Assembly: GCA_027006055.1 (NCBI GenBank)
Contig: JALTKX010000264.1
Coordinates: 1-35,090, forward strand
Direction of reading: 5' to 3'
From: Calditrichia bacterium
GTDB taxonomy: Bacteria > Calditrichota > Calditrichia > Calditrichales > J004
DNA: 35,090 nt
This document shows, one piece after another, positions 27,527 through 34,970 of the stretch. The notes under the pieces were generated by a model, which was given only the letters and a program-made list of their open reading frames with translations, ran no database searches and was not told the origin of the DNA. Within the stretch, counting starts at the first letter, position 1, and every line of letters starts with the position of its first letter. The position numbers were made by a program, and so were the translations under genes.

Positions 27527-28720
27527 ATGCTGAGTGTATTATTTGTGGACGACGAGCCCAATATTCTGAGAGGCTATAAACGTATTTTTCATGCCAGGCG
27601 CAAAAGCTGGCAAATTCACCTGGCCGGTTCGGGCGCCGAGGCGCTGAAACTGCTGGAAGAGACCCATGTGGATGTCATCATAACCGATATGCGCATGCCG
27701 GGCATGGACGGGGCGCGGCTGCTTAATATCATCCGGCTCCGCTACCCGCATATCATTCGGATCATACTCTCGGGACAGTCCGACGAAGAAGAGATTATGA
27801 ATTCCGTGCTGGCTACCCACCGCTTTCTCTCCAAGCCCACGGATGCGCAAACCCTCCGGGAGGCCATAGAGCAATCGGTCTCTTTCCGTGAAAAAACCGG
27901 CAACGTTCAAATCCGCGGGGTCGTATCGCAAATAGACCACCTGCCCAGCCTGCCCGAACTTTATATGGAAATTGAAAACATTCTGCGACGGGAGGACTTT
28001 GAACTGAAAGAGGTCGCCTCTGTGATTGAGAAGGACATGGCCATGACCGCCTCCATCCTGAAGCTGGTCAATTCGGCCTTTTTCGGCATCCCCCGCAAGG
28101 TAAGCACCATGCAGGAAGCGGTTTCCTATTTGGGCGTGGTGTTGATCAAGTCGCTGGTGCTTAACCACAGTCTGTTCAGCACAGGCTTACAAGGCCTCCA
28201 CCCCGACTTTATCCGCCGCCTGTGGCGGCATAGCAATGAAACGGTTCGCCATGCCCTGTGCCTTGCCCGCGGCTGTTTCCGGGAGCAGGAGGTCGTTGAC
28301 GAAATTACTCTCGCGGCCTCGGTACATGATATCGGCATGCTGATTATCGCCAACAGTCTGCCCGAAGAGTTTGCCACAATACAACGCCAAAGCCTTGCCG
28401 GGAATGTTCCCGCCCATAGCGTGGAACAGGACGTACTGCAAACCACCCATGCCGCGATTGGCGCCTACCTGGCCCATCTGTGGTCCTTCCCGCCCGCGGT
28501 GGTGGAGTTGATATTACACCACCACGACAGCGCCATAAACTTTAAGCCGCTGTTTATATTGCACCTGGCCGATGTGGGCGCGCAGCAATCCCTAAACGAC
28601 AATTATGGGTTTCCCCAGGAGAGCCTGGATAAAAACAGCATGAGCCTTTTTAATAAAAGCGACCCTTCCCTTAATGCCACTTTTAAAGATTGTCTCAACA
28701 AAGGATGGAATGATGACTAA
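27527..28720 (+). CDS. Response regulator with HDOD output domain
   Basis: 397 aa. The N-terminal REC domain (1–120) has the acidic pair in F-V-D-D-E, phospho-acceptor Asp54 in I-I-T-D-M-R-M-P-G-M-D-G and the F-L-S-K-P lysine. It is followed by an HDOD domain (about 130–335) opening Q-I-D-H-L-P-S-L-P-E-L and containing I-E-K-D-M-A-M-T-A-S-I-L-K-L-V-N-S-A-F-F-G, S-T-M-Q-E-A-V-S-Y-L-G and V-H-D-I-G-M-L-I. HDOD domains are non-catalytic relatives of HD hydrolases that act as signalling scaffolds. The start follows AAGGA after the kinase stop. The last codons overlap the start of the next receiver gene. Confidence 0.95.
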   Translation: MLSVLFVDDEPNILRGYKRIFHARRKSWQIHLAGSGAEALKLLEETHVDVIITDMRMPGMDGARLLNIIRLRYPHIIRIILSGQSDEEEIMNSVLATHRFLSKPTDAQTLREAIEQSVSFREKTGNVQIRGVVSQIDHLPSLPELYMEIENILRREDFELKEVASVIEKDMAMTASILKLVNSAFFGIPRKVSTMQEAVSYLGVVLIKSLVLNHSLFSTGLQGLHPDFIRRLWRHSNETVRHALCLARGCFREQEVVDEITLAASVHDIGMLIIANSLPEEFATIQRQSLAGNVPAHSVEQDVLQTTHAAIGAYLAHLWSFPPAVVELILHHHDSAINFKPLFILHLADVGAQQSLNDNYGFPQESLDKNSMSLFNKSDPSLNATFKDCLNKGWNDD

Positions 28721-29855
28721 GAAGTACCCCGTTTTATTCGTGGACGATGAGCAGAATATCCTGATCTCCTACAAGAGGAACCTGCGCAAGTATTTTCAGG
28801 TGGAAACGGCGGGCAGCGGGCCCGAGGCCCTGGAACTGATGAAAAGCAAGGGGCCCTTTGCCGTTATCGTCAGCGATATGCAGATGCCCGTAATGGACGG
28901 CGCGCGTTTTTTGGAAAAGGCGCGGGCCATCGACAAGGACTCCGTGCGTATGATACTGACCGGTTTTGCCAATATTGAAAATGCCATCAGCGCGGTGAAT
29001 AACGGCTTTATTTTCCGTTTTTTAACCAAGCCCTGCCCGCCGGAGTCGCTGATTGCCGCCATAGAGGAGGGCATCCGTCAATATCAGTTGATCCATGCCG
29101 AGCGCGAACTTTTGGAAGATACCCTGCAAAACTCCATAGGGGTTTTGACGGCTATTCTGGGCATGGTGAATCCACAGGCCTTCGGCCGGGCCAACCGCAT
29201 TAAGCAGTATGTGCATCAAATTGCCGAAAGGCTGAAGCTAAAGGATATCTGGCAGTTGGACATGGCGGCCATGCTGTCGCAGATCGGCTTTGTCACCCTC
29301 CCCCCGCACATTCTGGATAAGATATACAATGGCGAGATTCTTACGGAAAAAGAGCAGATCATGCTGGAGGAACATCCGGGGATCGGCGGCTCCCTGATCG
29401 AAAAAATCCCGCGCATGGACATCATTGCCGCCATTATTCGCGATCAGAATAAAAAATTCAGTGAACACGAAGCGCCGGCCGCGCTTACGCCGCGTAAAAA
29501 GTTTATCTCCCTGGGGGCGCAGATATTAAAAGTGGTTCTGGCTTTCGACGGCTACATCTACCGCGGTATGAGCAAGGCCGCCGCCATCAGTATGCTGGAA
29601 CGGGATCAGAACTCCTATAACCGGCAGATTGTTTCTCTGCTGAGTGATTTACAAGTTCTGGAAAAAGAACGGATAAGAAAGTCTCTGCCCCTGGATAAGC
29701 TGGTTTCCGGCGTTATTACCGAGTTCCCCATTATCAGCGCCAAGGGTAAAATGCTGGTCAACAAGGATATCCAGCTTACGGAGCCGCTGATCCAGCGCCT
29801 GAAGGCCTATGACCGTTCCGTGGGCATCCGCCAGCCGATCAAGGTACTCATGTAG
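28710..29855 (+). CDS. Response regulator with degenerate HD/HD-GYP-like output domain
   Basis: 381 aa from the first ATG of the ATGATG pair preceded by AAAGGA at 28700–28705 (28713 is equally good). A longer reading starting at 28674 would lie inside the previous gene without a ribosome site. REC: F-V-D-D-E, phospho-acceptor Asp56 in I-V-S-D-M-Q-M-P-V-M-D-G, L-T-K-P. The rest follows an HD-GYP outline: F-G-R-A-N-R-I, then L-D-M-A-A-M-L-S-Q-I-G-F-V-T-L-P, then E-H-P-G-I-G-G-S-L-I. However, the catalytic 'HD' is S-Q, and the 'HHE..DGxGYP' block is replaced by I-I-R-D-Q-N-K-K-F. It is therefore unlikely to degrade cyclic di-GMP and may act by binding. The 8–11-bp overlap with the HDOD gene indicates coupling. 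Confidence 0.88.
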   Translation: MMTKKYPVLFVDDEQNILISYKRNLRKYFQVETAGSGPEALELMKSKGPFAVIVSDMQMPVMDGARFLEKARAIDKDSVRMILTGFANIENAISAVNNGFIFRFLTKPCPPESLIAAIEEGIRQYQLIHAERELLEDTLQNSIGVLTAILGMVNPQAFGRANRIKQYVHQIAERLKLKDIWQLDMAAMLSQIGFVTLPPHILDKIYNGEILTEKEQIMLEEHPGIGGSLIEKIPRMDIIAAIIRDQNKKFSEHEAPAALTPRKKFISLGAQILKVVLAFDGYIYRGMSKAAAISMLERDQNSYNRQIVSLLSDLQVLEKERIRKSLPLDKLVSGVITEFPIISAKGKMLVNKDIQLTEPLIQRLKAYDRSVGIRQPIKVLM

Positions 29856-29856
29856 G

Positions 29857-30243
29857 CTATTCAGGGTCTTCCGGGGTCTTGTTCAGCTTTTCCTTAACGG
29901 CCTGAATAAAGGAGGGGAAAAAGAGCGGCTTTTCAAAAAAGATATCGCGATGTTCGGTAAGCACATGGCTAAAACCCATGGCATGGGCCGATACCAGAAA
30001 GATGGGGATGTGCCTGTATTCCGATTGCGTCAGCCATTCATAAAACTGAATGCCGTTCTCACCGGGCAGGCCGATGTCGGTGATAACCATATCGATATGT
30101 TTTTCGCGCAACACCTTACGGGCGTCTTCCGTGTTCAGCACCAGTTCAACGTCAAAATGTTCCTTTTCAAAAAAGACCTTTACCAGCAAGCCGGATTGAT
30201 AGTCGTCGTCGATATAAAGAATTGTTTTTTTATCTCTGTTCAT
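29857..30243 (-). CDS. Stand-alone receiver-domain protein (CheY-like)
   Basis: 128 aa, a single REC domain: acidic triplet in L-Y-I-D-D-D, phospho-acceptor Asp56 in V-I-T-D-I-G-L-P-G-E-N-G, F-L-V-S-A-H with the conserved Ser, and F-E-K-P with the lysine. No output domain. It could be a phosphate sink or shuttle for the kinase and receivers on the other strand, or for the hybrid sensor at 318–2060; both are inference. It runs against the preceding gene with a single base between the two stop codons, so there is no room for a terminator between them. Confidence 0.92.
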   Translation of the reverse strand: MNRDKKTILYIDDDYQSGLLVKVFFEKEHFDVELVLNTEDARKVLREKHIDMVITDIGLPGENGIQFYEWLTQSEYRHIPIFLVSAHAMGFSHVLTEHRDIFFEKPLFFPSFIQAVKEKLNKTPEDPE

Positions 30244-30284
30244 AGGGTCTTCTATTTGTAGTTCACTTTAAGGTTCAGTAAATT

Positions 30285-30321
30285 GCCCGTTTATTTTTGC
30301 ACGTATCCGGGCTTTTATTTT
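30285..30321 (+). terminator. Possible terminator for rightward transcripts of the signalling operon
   Basis: GCCCG (30285–30289) pairs with CGGGC (30308–30312) across an 18-nt loop and is followed by TTTTATTTT. The stem is short and the loop long, so it is weak. It is the first candidate downstream of the 25527–29855 operon, and using it would mean transcribing the receiver gene at 29857–30243 in antisense. Confidence 0.3.
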
Positions 30322-30406
30322 ATCAAGATAAGGCCGGGGACATCGACAATACAGTCAATAACGATAAAAATACAAAAACATATCTTAAATACAAGTGAGG
30401 ATTTAA

Positions 30407-33013
30407 ATGCAATCCAATGAAATCCGCCGGCAATTCATAGATTTCTTCCGCGAAAAGCAACACACTTTTGTCAAAAGCGCCTCCGTGGTGCCGCTGGACG
30501 ACCCCACCCTGCTTTTTACCAACGCCGGGATGAACCAGTTTAAGGACATCTTTCTGGGCAAGGGCGAGCGCAGCTACACCCGCGCGGTCAACTCGCAAAA
30601 ATGTATTCGCGTCAGCGGAAAGCACAACGACCTGGAGGAGGTGGGCCACGACACCTATCACCACACTTTTTTCGAGATGCTGGGCAACTGGTCCTTTGGC
30701 GATTACTATAAAAAGGAAGCCATCGCCTGGGCCTGGGAACTGCTGACGGAGGTGTGGAAGCTGCCCAAGGAACGCCTTTATGCCACCGTGTTTGGCGGAG
30801 ATGAAGCCGACGGACTGGAAGCCGACGTTGAAGCAGAAACTCTCTGGAAGGAGGTTACGGACATCGACCCCGGCCATGTGCTGCGTTTTGGCAAGGCGGA
30901 TAACTTTTGGGAGATGGGCGCCAGCGGCCCCTGCGGCCCCTGCTCGGAAATCCATATCGACCTGACGCCCGATCTGAGCGGCGGGAAGCTGGTTAACGCC
31001 GGCGTGCCGGAGGTGATCGAAATCTGGAACCTGGTCTTTATTCAATATAACCGCGATACGCAGGGCACGTTGTCTCCCCTGCCCGCCCGCCATGTGGATA
31101 CCGGCGCCGGGTTTGAGCGCATTGTGGCCGTGTTGCAAAACAAATCTTCCAACTACGATACCGATGTATTTGCCCCCTTGCTCAAGGCCATCGGCGATAT
31201 GACCGGCGTGCCCTATGAAAAAAGTCCCGAACAGATCGCCTACCGGGTGATTGCCGATCATGTGCGCATGCTCGGCTTTTCCATTGCCGACGGCGGCATG
31301 CCCTCCAACGAGGGGCGCGGTTATGTGATGCGCCGCATCCTGCGCCGGGCCGCCCGATACGGCCGCAAGCTCAATTTTTCCAAACCCTTTTTATATAAGC
31401 TGATACCCGTGCTGGCCGAACAGATGGGTGACGCCTATCCCGAGGTGCGGGAGCGCCAGGATCATATCGTTAAAATCATTAAAACGGAAGAGGAGCAGTT
31501 TAACCGCACGCTGGATCGCGGCCTGGATATTTTTGCCAGGGTCGAGGCCGACCTGAGGGAACGGGGCGAAACAACCGTGCCCGGCAGCGAGGTGTTTAAA
31601 CTGTACGATACCTACGGTTTTCCGGTGGATCTTACCCGCGTCATCGCCGGGGAGAAGGGGCTGGAGATCGATATGCCCGGCTTTGAAAAGGCCATGGCCG
31701 AACAACGGGAACGGGCCCGCGCCTCGGCAAAATTCAATGCCGAGCAGGTGCAAAGCGATGAGTGGGTAACCCTGAGCGAGGGCGCGGACTCAAAATTCAT
31801 CGGCTATGAGACCACCGAAGCGGATACGGAAATAAGCCGCTACCTTGTTACCGGAGAGGCCATTCTGGTGCGCCTGAAGGAGACGCCCTTTTATGCCGAG
31901 TCCGGCGGACAGGTGGGCGATACGGGCCTGATACGCGGGAAGGATTTTGAACTGCGGGTCACCGATACCCAAAAGCAGGGCGAGGCGATTATCCACCACT
32001 GCGCCCCCGTTGACGGTTTTAAGCCGGCCTCCGCCGCCGTACACGCGCGGGTGCGGGATGACGCCCGGCGGCGCACCATAAAAAACCATACGGCCACCCA
32101 TCTTTTGCAGGCCGCCCTGCAACAGGTTTTGGGCGACCATGTGCATCAGGCCGGATCGTTGGTGGAACCGGATCGCCTGCGTTTTGACTTTACCCATTTT
32201 GAAAAGATCGACGACCAGCAACTACGCCGCGTTGAGGAGATTGTCAACCGCGAGATACAGAAAAACACGCCGCTGCAAATCAGCCTTAAAAAGTTTGACG
32301 AGGCCAAAAAGGAAGGGGCCATGGCCCTGTTTGGCGAAAAATACGGCGACGTGGTACGCACGGTGCGGGTGGGCGATTTCAGCTACGAACTGTGCGGCGG
32401 CACCCATGTACGGGCCACGGGCGAGATCGGTCTGTTCCTGATCACCCAGGAGAGCAGCATCGCCTCCGGAGTGCGGCGCATAGAAGGGGTTACCGGTCCG
32501 GCCGCCCTGGAACTGGTACGGCAAACGCGTGCCGCCCTGCAGAGCAGCGCCCAGTTGCTTAACACAGGCCTGGCGGAGGTACCGGCAAAAATCGAGGGCC
32601 TTTTGGAAGAGAAGCGCCGCCTGGAACGGGCGCTGAAGGAAAGCCGGGCCCAACAAATGCTCTCCGGACTGGAGGATATTATAAAGAGCGCCGTGCGCAA
32701 GAACGGCGTCTCCCTTATCGTGCATACCCTTAAGGATGTGGAGATGAACGCCCTGAAGGATCTGGGTGACCGTCTGCGGCAAAAGGCACCGGAAAGCGTG
32801 GGACTGGTCGCCGCCGCCAACGGCGACAAGCTGGCGTTTATGGTTTTTGTGGGTGATCAACTGCTGGACAAGTACAAGGCGGGCGACCTGGTGCGTGAGG
32901 TGGCCAAAGCCGCCGGCGGCGGTGGCGGCGGAAGGCCGCACCTGGCCACGGCCGGCGCCAGGGATGTGGCTAAAATGGACGAGGCCCTTAAGCGCTTCCG
33001 CGAGTTGATTTAA
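30407..33013 (+). CDS. alaS: Alanyl-tRNA synthetase
   Basis: 868 aa, full length. The class II catalytic core starts with the characteristic I-R-R-Q-F-I-D-F-F and contains P-L-D-D-P-T-L-L-F-T-N-A-G-M-N-Q-F-K and motif 2 around K-C-I-R-V-S-G-K-H-N-D-L-E-E-V-G. The tRNA-recognition helices follow. The editing domain has the zinc ligands His561/His565 (N-H-T-A-T-H-L-L-Q) and Cys663/His667 (C-G-G-T-H). The C-terminal DHHA1-type domain ends in G-G-G-G-G-G-R-P-H-L-A-T-A-G. The start follows GTGAGGATTTAA. A terminator lies 26 bp after the stop. Confidence 0.98.
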   Translation: MQSNEIRRQFIDFFREKQHTFVKSASVVPLDDPTLLFTNAGMNQFKDIFLGKGERSYTRAVNSQKCIRVSGKHNDLEEVGHDTYHHTFFEMLGNWSFGDYYKKEAIAWAWELLTEVWKLPKERLYATVFGGDEADGLEADVEAETLWKEVTDIDPGHVLRFGKADNFWEMGASGPCGPCSEIHIDLTPDLSGGKLVNAGVPEVIEIWNLVFIQYNRDTQGTLSPLPARHVDTGAGFERIVAVLQNKSSNYDTDVFAPLLKAIGDMTGVPYEKSPEQIAYRVIADHVRMLGFSIADGGMPSNEGRGYVMRRILRRAARYGRKLNFSKPFLYKLIPVLAEQMGDAYPEVRERQDHIVKIIKTEEEQFNRTLDRGLDIFARVEADLRERGETTVPGSEVFKLYDTYGFPVDLTRVIAGEKGLEIDMPGFEKAMAEQRERARASAKFNAEQVQSDEWVTLSEGADSKFIGYETTEADTEISRYLVTGEAILVRLKETPFYAESGGQVGDTGLIRGKDFELRVTDTQKQGEAIIHHCAPVDGFKPASAAVHARVRDDARRRTIKNHTATHLLQAALQQVLGDHVHQAGSLVEPDRLRFDFTHFEKIDDQQLRRVEEIVNREIQKNTPLQISLKKFDEAKKEGAMALFGEKYGDVVRTVRVGDFSYELCGGTHVRATGEIGLFLITQESSIASGVRRIEGVTGPAALELVRQTRAALQSSAQLLNTGLAEVPAKIEGLLEEKRRLERALKESRAQQMLSGLEDIIKSAVRKNGVSLIVHTLKDVEMNALKDLGDRLRQKAPESVGLVAAANGDKLAFMVFVGDQLLDKYKAGDLVREVAKAAGGGGGGRPHLATAGARDVAKMDEALKRFRELI

Positions 33014-33039
33014 ACTCAAAGCCTTTTAAATTGTATGGC

Positions 33040-33071
33040 GCGCGGCTGTTAAATAGTCCCGCGCTTTTTTT
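33040..33071 (+). terminator. Rho-independent terminator of alaS
   Basis: GCGCGG (33040–33045) pairs with CCGCGC (33059–33064) around a 13-nt loop and is followed by seven T residues. It marks the end of the conserved core block; AT-rich accessory DNA starts about 150 bp further on. Confidence 0.8.
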
Positions 33072-33207
33072 CGCCTCCCTCCGCTCCCCCTTCCGAACGT
33101 AGGCAAATAAACTTTGAAGCTTTTTGGCCCTGCATTATATTGTAATAAAGGCCGGGAATATCCCGTAACATGGTCATTCCCGGGATAAACGAAACTACAA
33201 AGGATAT

Positions 33208-33259
33208 ATCCGCGCTAAACCCGCCTGCCTCGGGCACGGCGAAATACGTTTAGCGGGAT
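33208..33259. repeat. Inverted repeat at the entry of the cassette-like region (attC/attI-like candidate)
   Basis: Left arm ATCCGCGCTAAAC (33208–33220) and right arm GTTTAGCGGGAT (33248–33259) are complementary except for one extra base in the left arm. They enclose 27 bp. Single extrahelical bases of this kind are a hallmark of folded attC sites, and GCTAAAC/GTTTAGC resembles the R''/R' core boxes. The total of 52 bp is at or below the lower end of attC sizes, and GTTTAGC departs from the GTTRRRY consensus at one position, so an attI-like or unrelated inverted repeat is possible. The next gene's ATG lies inside the right arm. Confidence 0.5.
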
Positions 33260-33986
33260 GTTAGCAATAATACAAACACATAGAGAGAAATTGAACCACC
33301 GATTTTATAATAAAAGTAAAAGGGATCAAAATAGAATCTTAATCCTTATTGCGTCTTTTTCTTTTTTATTGATATTATTATCAATTCTTTTATCAATCTA
33401 TTTGGGAATATATTTGCTTGGAATTCTGACATTAGTAATAACCGTATCTATAATTGCCCCATTCTTTGATGTACCTAATTTAAAAAAAAGAGGGAGAATT
33501 ATATATTATTCATCTTTATTTATTGCTGAAAAACCTAAAAATGGGCTAATCAAAATTCATGGAGGAACTTTATTTGATTACTATTTCGTAATTGAAAAAG
33601 GAATGAATGGAAAGCAAAGAACTGATTTCATAATCCAACAGTATTTAGAAGGGTTATTGAACTTAATTGAAGCAAATAGCATCGATAAGAATATAAAAAT
33701 CCGAGGTACGAGTTACATAATAAATACAAGAACCGCGGAAAAAATCGGCTTTGAAACAGGCAAAACTGATATTTTGCAGAAAATAATATTATGCTTTAAT
33801 TACTTCAATATTTTAATTTCAAATTCAATAGCTAAAAATAAATTATCATTCCCGAATTTGAACAAAACAAAAACATTTGAAACTGATATCGGCAAATTAC
33901 TTGAAAGAAAAAAATATATTGAGAAATTAAATGATTCGATAAAAAGTACTATTGCTAACAAAAAATATAGTGCATTTGGCAGATAG
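33258..33986 (+). CDS. Hypothetical protein with two membrane helices (cassette 1)
   Basis: 242 aa, family not recognised. A basic N terminus (about 1–26) is followed by a long hydrophobic region at about 27–67 that fits two transmembrane helices. The remaining ~170 residues are a soluble, Lys/Ile-rich domain with no motif I can name; it contains I-K-I-H-G-G-T-L-F-D-Y-Y-F-V-I-E and I-R-G-T-S-Y-I-I-N-T-R-T. The ATG overlaps the inverted repeat at 33248–33259 and no Shine–Dalgarno is evident. Translation stops at 33984–33986, one base before the next repeat box. Such tight packing between repeat sites, and a base composition far more AT-rich than alaS, indicates acquired DNA. Confidence 0.7.
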   Translation: MLAIIQTHREKLNHRFYNKSKRDQNRILILIASFSFLLILLSILLSIYLGIYLLGILTLVITVSIIAPFFDVPNLKKRGRIIYYSSLFIAEKPKNGLIKIHGGTLFDYYFVIEKGMNGKQRTDFIIQQYLEGLLNLIEANSIDKNIKIRGTSYIINTRTAEKIGFETGKTDILQKIILCFNYFNILISNSIAKNKLSFPNLNKTKTFETDIGKLLERKKYIEKLNDSIKSTIANKKYSAFGR

Positions 33987-34083
33987 TGCTAAACCCAAAG
34001 ATGAAAGCAATAAATAAGCATAGTGTAAATCCGAAAATTTGGAGCGTTGAAATGCCAAACGCACCATATTTAAACCGTTGGGC
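33986..34083 (+). repeat. attC-like cassette junction 1 (98 bp)
   Basis: It runs from GTGCTAAAC (33986–33994), directly at the stop of the preceding gene, to GTTGGGC (34077–34083), a perfect GTTRRRY core box. GCTAAAC here is the exact complement of GTTTAGC at 33248–33254, as expected if the same circular cassette once joined these two ends. Inside are small palindromes (GCGTT/AACGC at about 34044–34062). The right end, CATAT…AAACCGTTGGGCA, recurs at the next junction. Confidence 0.55.
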
Positions 34084-34157
34084 ATCATGCTAAAGAAAAC
34101 CTGTTGAAAAATAAAAATATCAGATTAAGTTGTCTTATTGGGCTACTTTTTATATCT

Positions 34158-34503
34158 TTGTTCCATGACAAAAAACGAGAACTGTATTTTTTTAAGGACT
34201 ACTTTAAAAAATTTTATGACAGTCAGACTAAAAAAGTCCAGAAGAAAATACTATGGACATTAAGAATAATAGAAGAAATAGACAGAATACCTGAAGTGTA
34301 CATGAAACATTTGAAAAATACTCCAGGACTTTATGAAATTAGAATTCAGGTTGGTAATAACATTTACAGGATTTTCTGTTTTTTTCATTGACAATCTCGT
34401 AATAATCGGACATGGTTTTCAGAAAAAAAGCCAAAAAACTCCGAAACAAGAAATAGAACGGGCGGAACAAATAAAAAAAGAATACTATGAAAGCAAAGAA
34501 TAA
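34158..34503 (+). pseudogene. higB: HigB-type (Gp49-like) toxin, frameshifted
   Basis: The first frame gives K-K-R-E-L-Y-F-F-K-D-Y-F, K-V-Q-K-K-I-L-W-T-L, and T-P-G-L-Y-E-I-R-I-Q-V-G-N-N-I-Y-R-I-F-C-F-F, then stops at 34389–34391. In the next frame the expected C terminus follows at once: I-D-N-L-V-I-I-G-H-G-F-Q-K-K-S-Q-K-T-P-K-Q-E-I, ending at 34503. Together they make a normal ~115-residue RelE/HigB-superfamily mRNA interferase of the Gp49-like group. The break falls in a run of seven T (34379–34385); six would restore the frame. The 5' end is also unclear: a TTG at 34158 is in frame, while the ATG at 34165 would need a further one-base change near 34189. It overlaps the antitoxin gene by 17 bp. 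Either a decayed toxin or a homopolymer sequencing error. Confidence 0.8.
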
Positions 34504-34795
34504 AAATTTAAAAAGTCTTGACCAATTTATTGACGAAAAAATTGGCAAAAAAGGAACAGATAAAAGAGAACGGTTTGAAGCAGAATATGACGCCTTTAAA
34601 CTTGGCGTTCTGATCCAACAGGCACGTGAAGAAAAAGGACTCACTCAAGAACAATTAGCCAAATTGGCGGGAACAAATAAATCTTACATTTCAAAATTAG
34701 AACGAAATCTAAAAGACATTCGATTTTCAACACTACAGAGAATAATCAATAATGGATTGGGTGGACATCTTGAAATATCAATTAAACTTAAGTAA
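34487..34795 (+). CDS. higA: HigA-type antitoxin, XRE-family helix-turn-helix protein
   Basis: 102 aa. The C-terminal half is a Cro/CI-type HTH (about 38–95): L-I-Q-Q-A-R-E-E-K-G-L-T-Q-E-Q-L-A-K-L-A-G and N-K-S-Y-I-S-K-L-E-R-N. The N-terminal region (F-I-D-E-K-I-G-K-K-G-T) is typical of antitoxins paired with Gp49-like toxins, which come second in the operon as here. It should neutralise the toxin and repress the promoter. Its ATG lies inside the toxin's C-terminal codons, so translation is coupled. The frame is intact, unlike the toxin. Confidence 0.9.
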   Translation: MKAKNKNLKSLDQFIDEKIGKKGTDKRERFEAEYDAFKLGVLIQQAREEKGLTQEQLAKLAGTNKSYISKLERNLKDIRFSTLQRIINNGLGGHLEISIKLK

Positions 34796-34845
34796 AAAGA
34801 AAAAGCACGAAAGCACAACAATGTATCTGGTTTATGGCGAGTGAC

Positions 34846-34945
34846 GTGCTAAATATGAGCGACTTAACAATAAGTAAAAATTGATGTAACTTGAAAGATT
34901 TGTGTTTCAAATACCGCCACAAAACCATATACTGAACCGTTGGGC
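34846..34945 (+). repeat. attC-like cassette junction 2 (100 bp)
   Basis: It runs from GTGCTAAAT (34846–34854) to GTTGGGC (34939–34945), the same layout and nearly the same length as the junction at 33986–34083. Shared blocks are TGCTAAA at the left and CATAT…GAACCGTTGGGCA(C/T)CAT at the right. A second candidate left core box, ACTTAAC (34862–34868), fits RYYYAAC exactly. The centre holds TTGAAA/TTTCAA arms. It starts 50 bp after the antitoxin stop. Confidence 0.55.
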
Positions 34946-34970
34946 ACCATTAACATAAATTGTGCATAAA

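Noticed and set aside
33072-33207. tRNA or attachment site directly after alaS
   Set aside because: The stretch has some CCCGGGA-type palindromic bits but no cloverleaf, anticodon arm or CCA end, and no direct repeat elsewhere in the window that would mark an att site.
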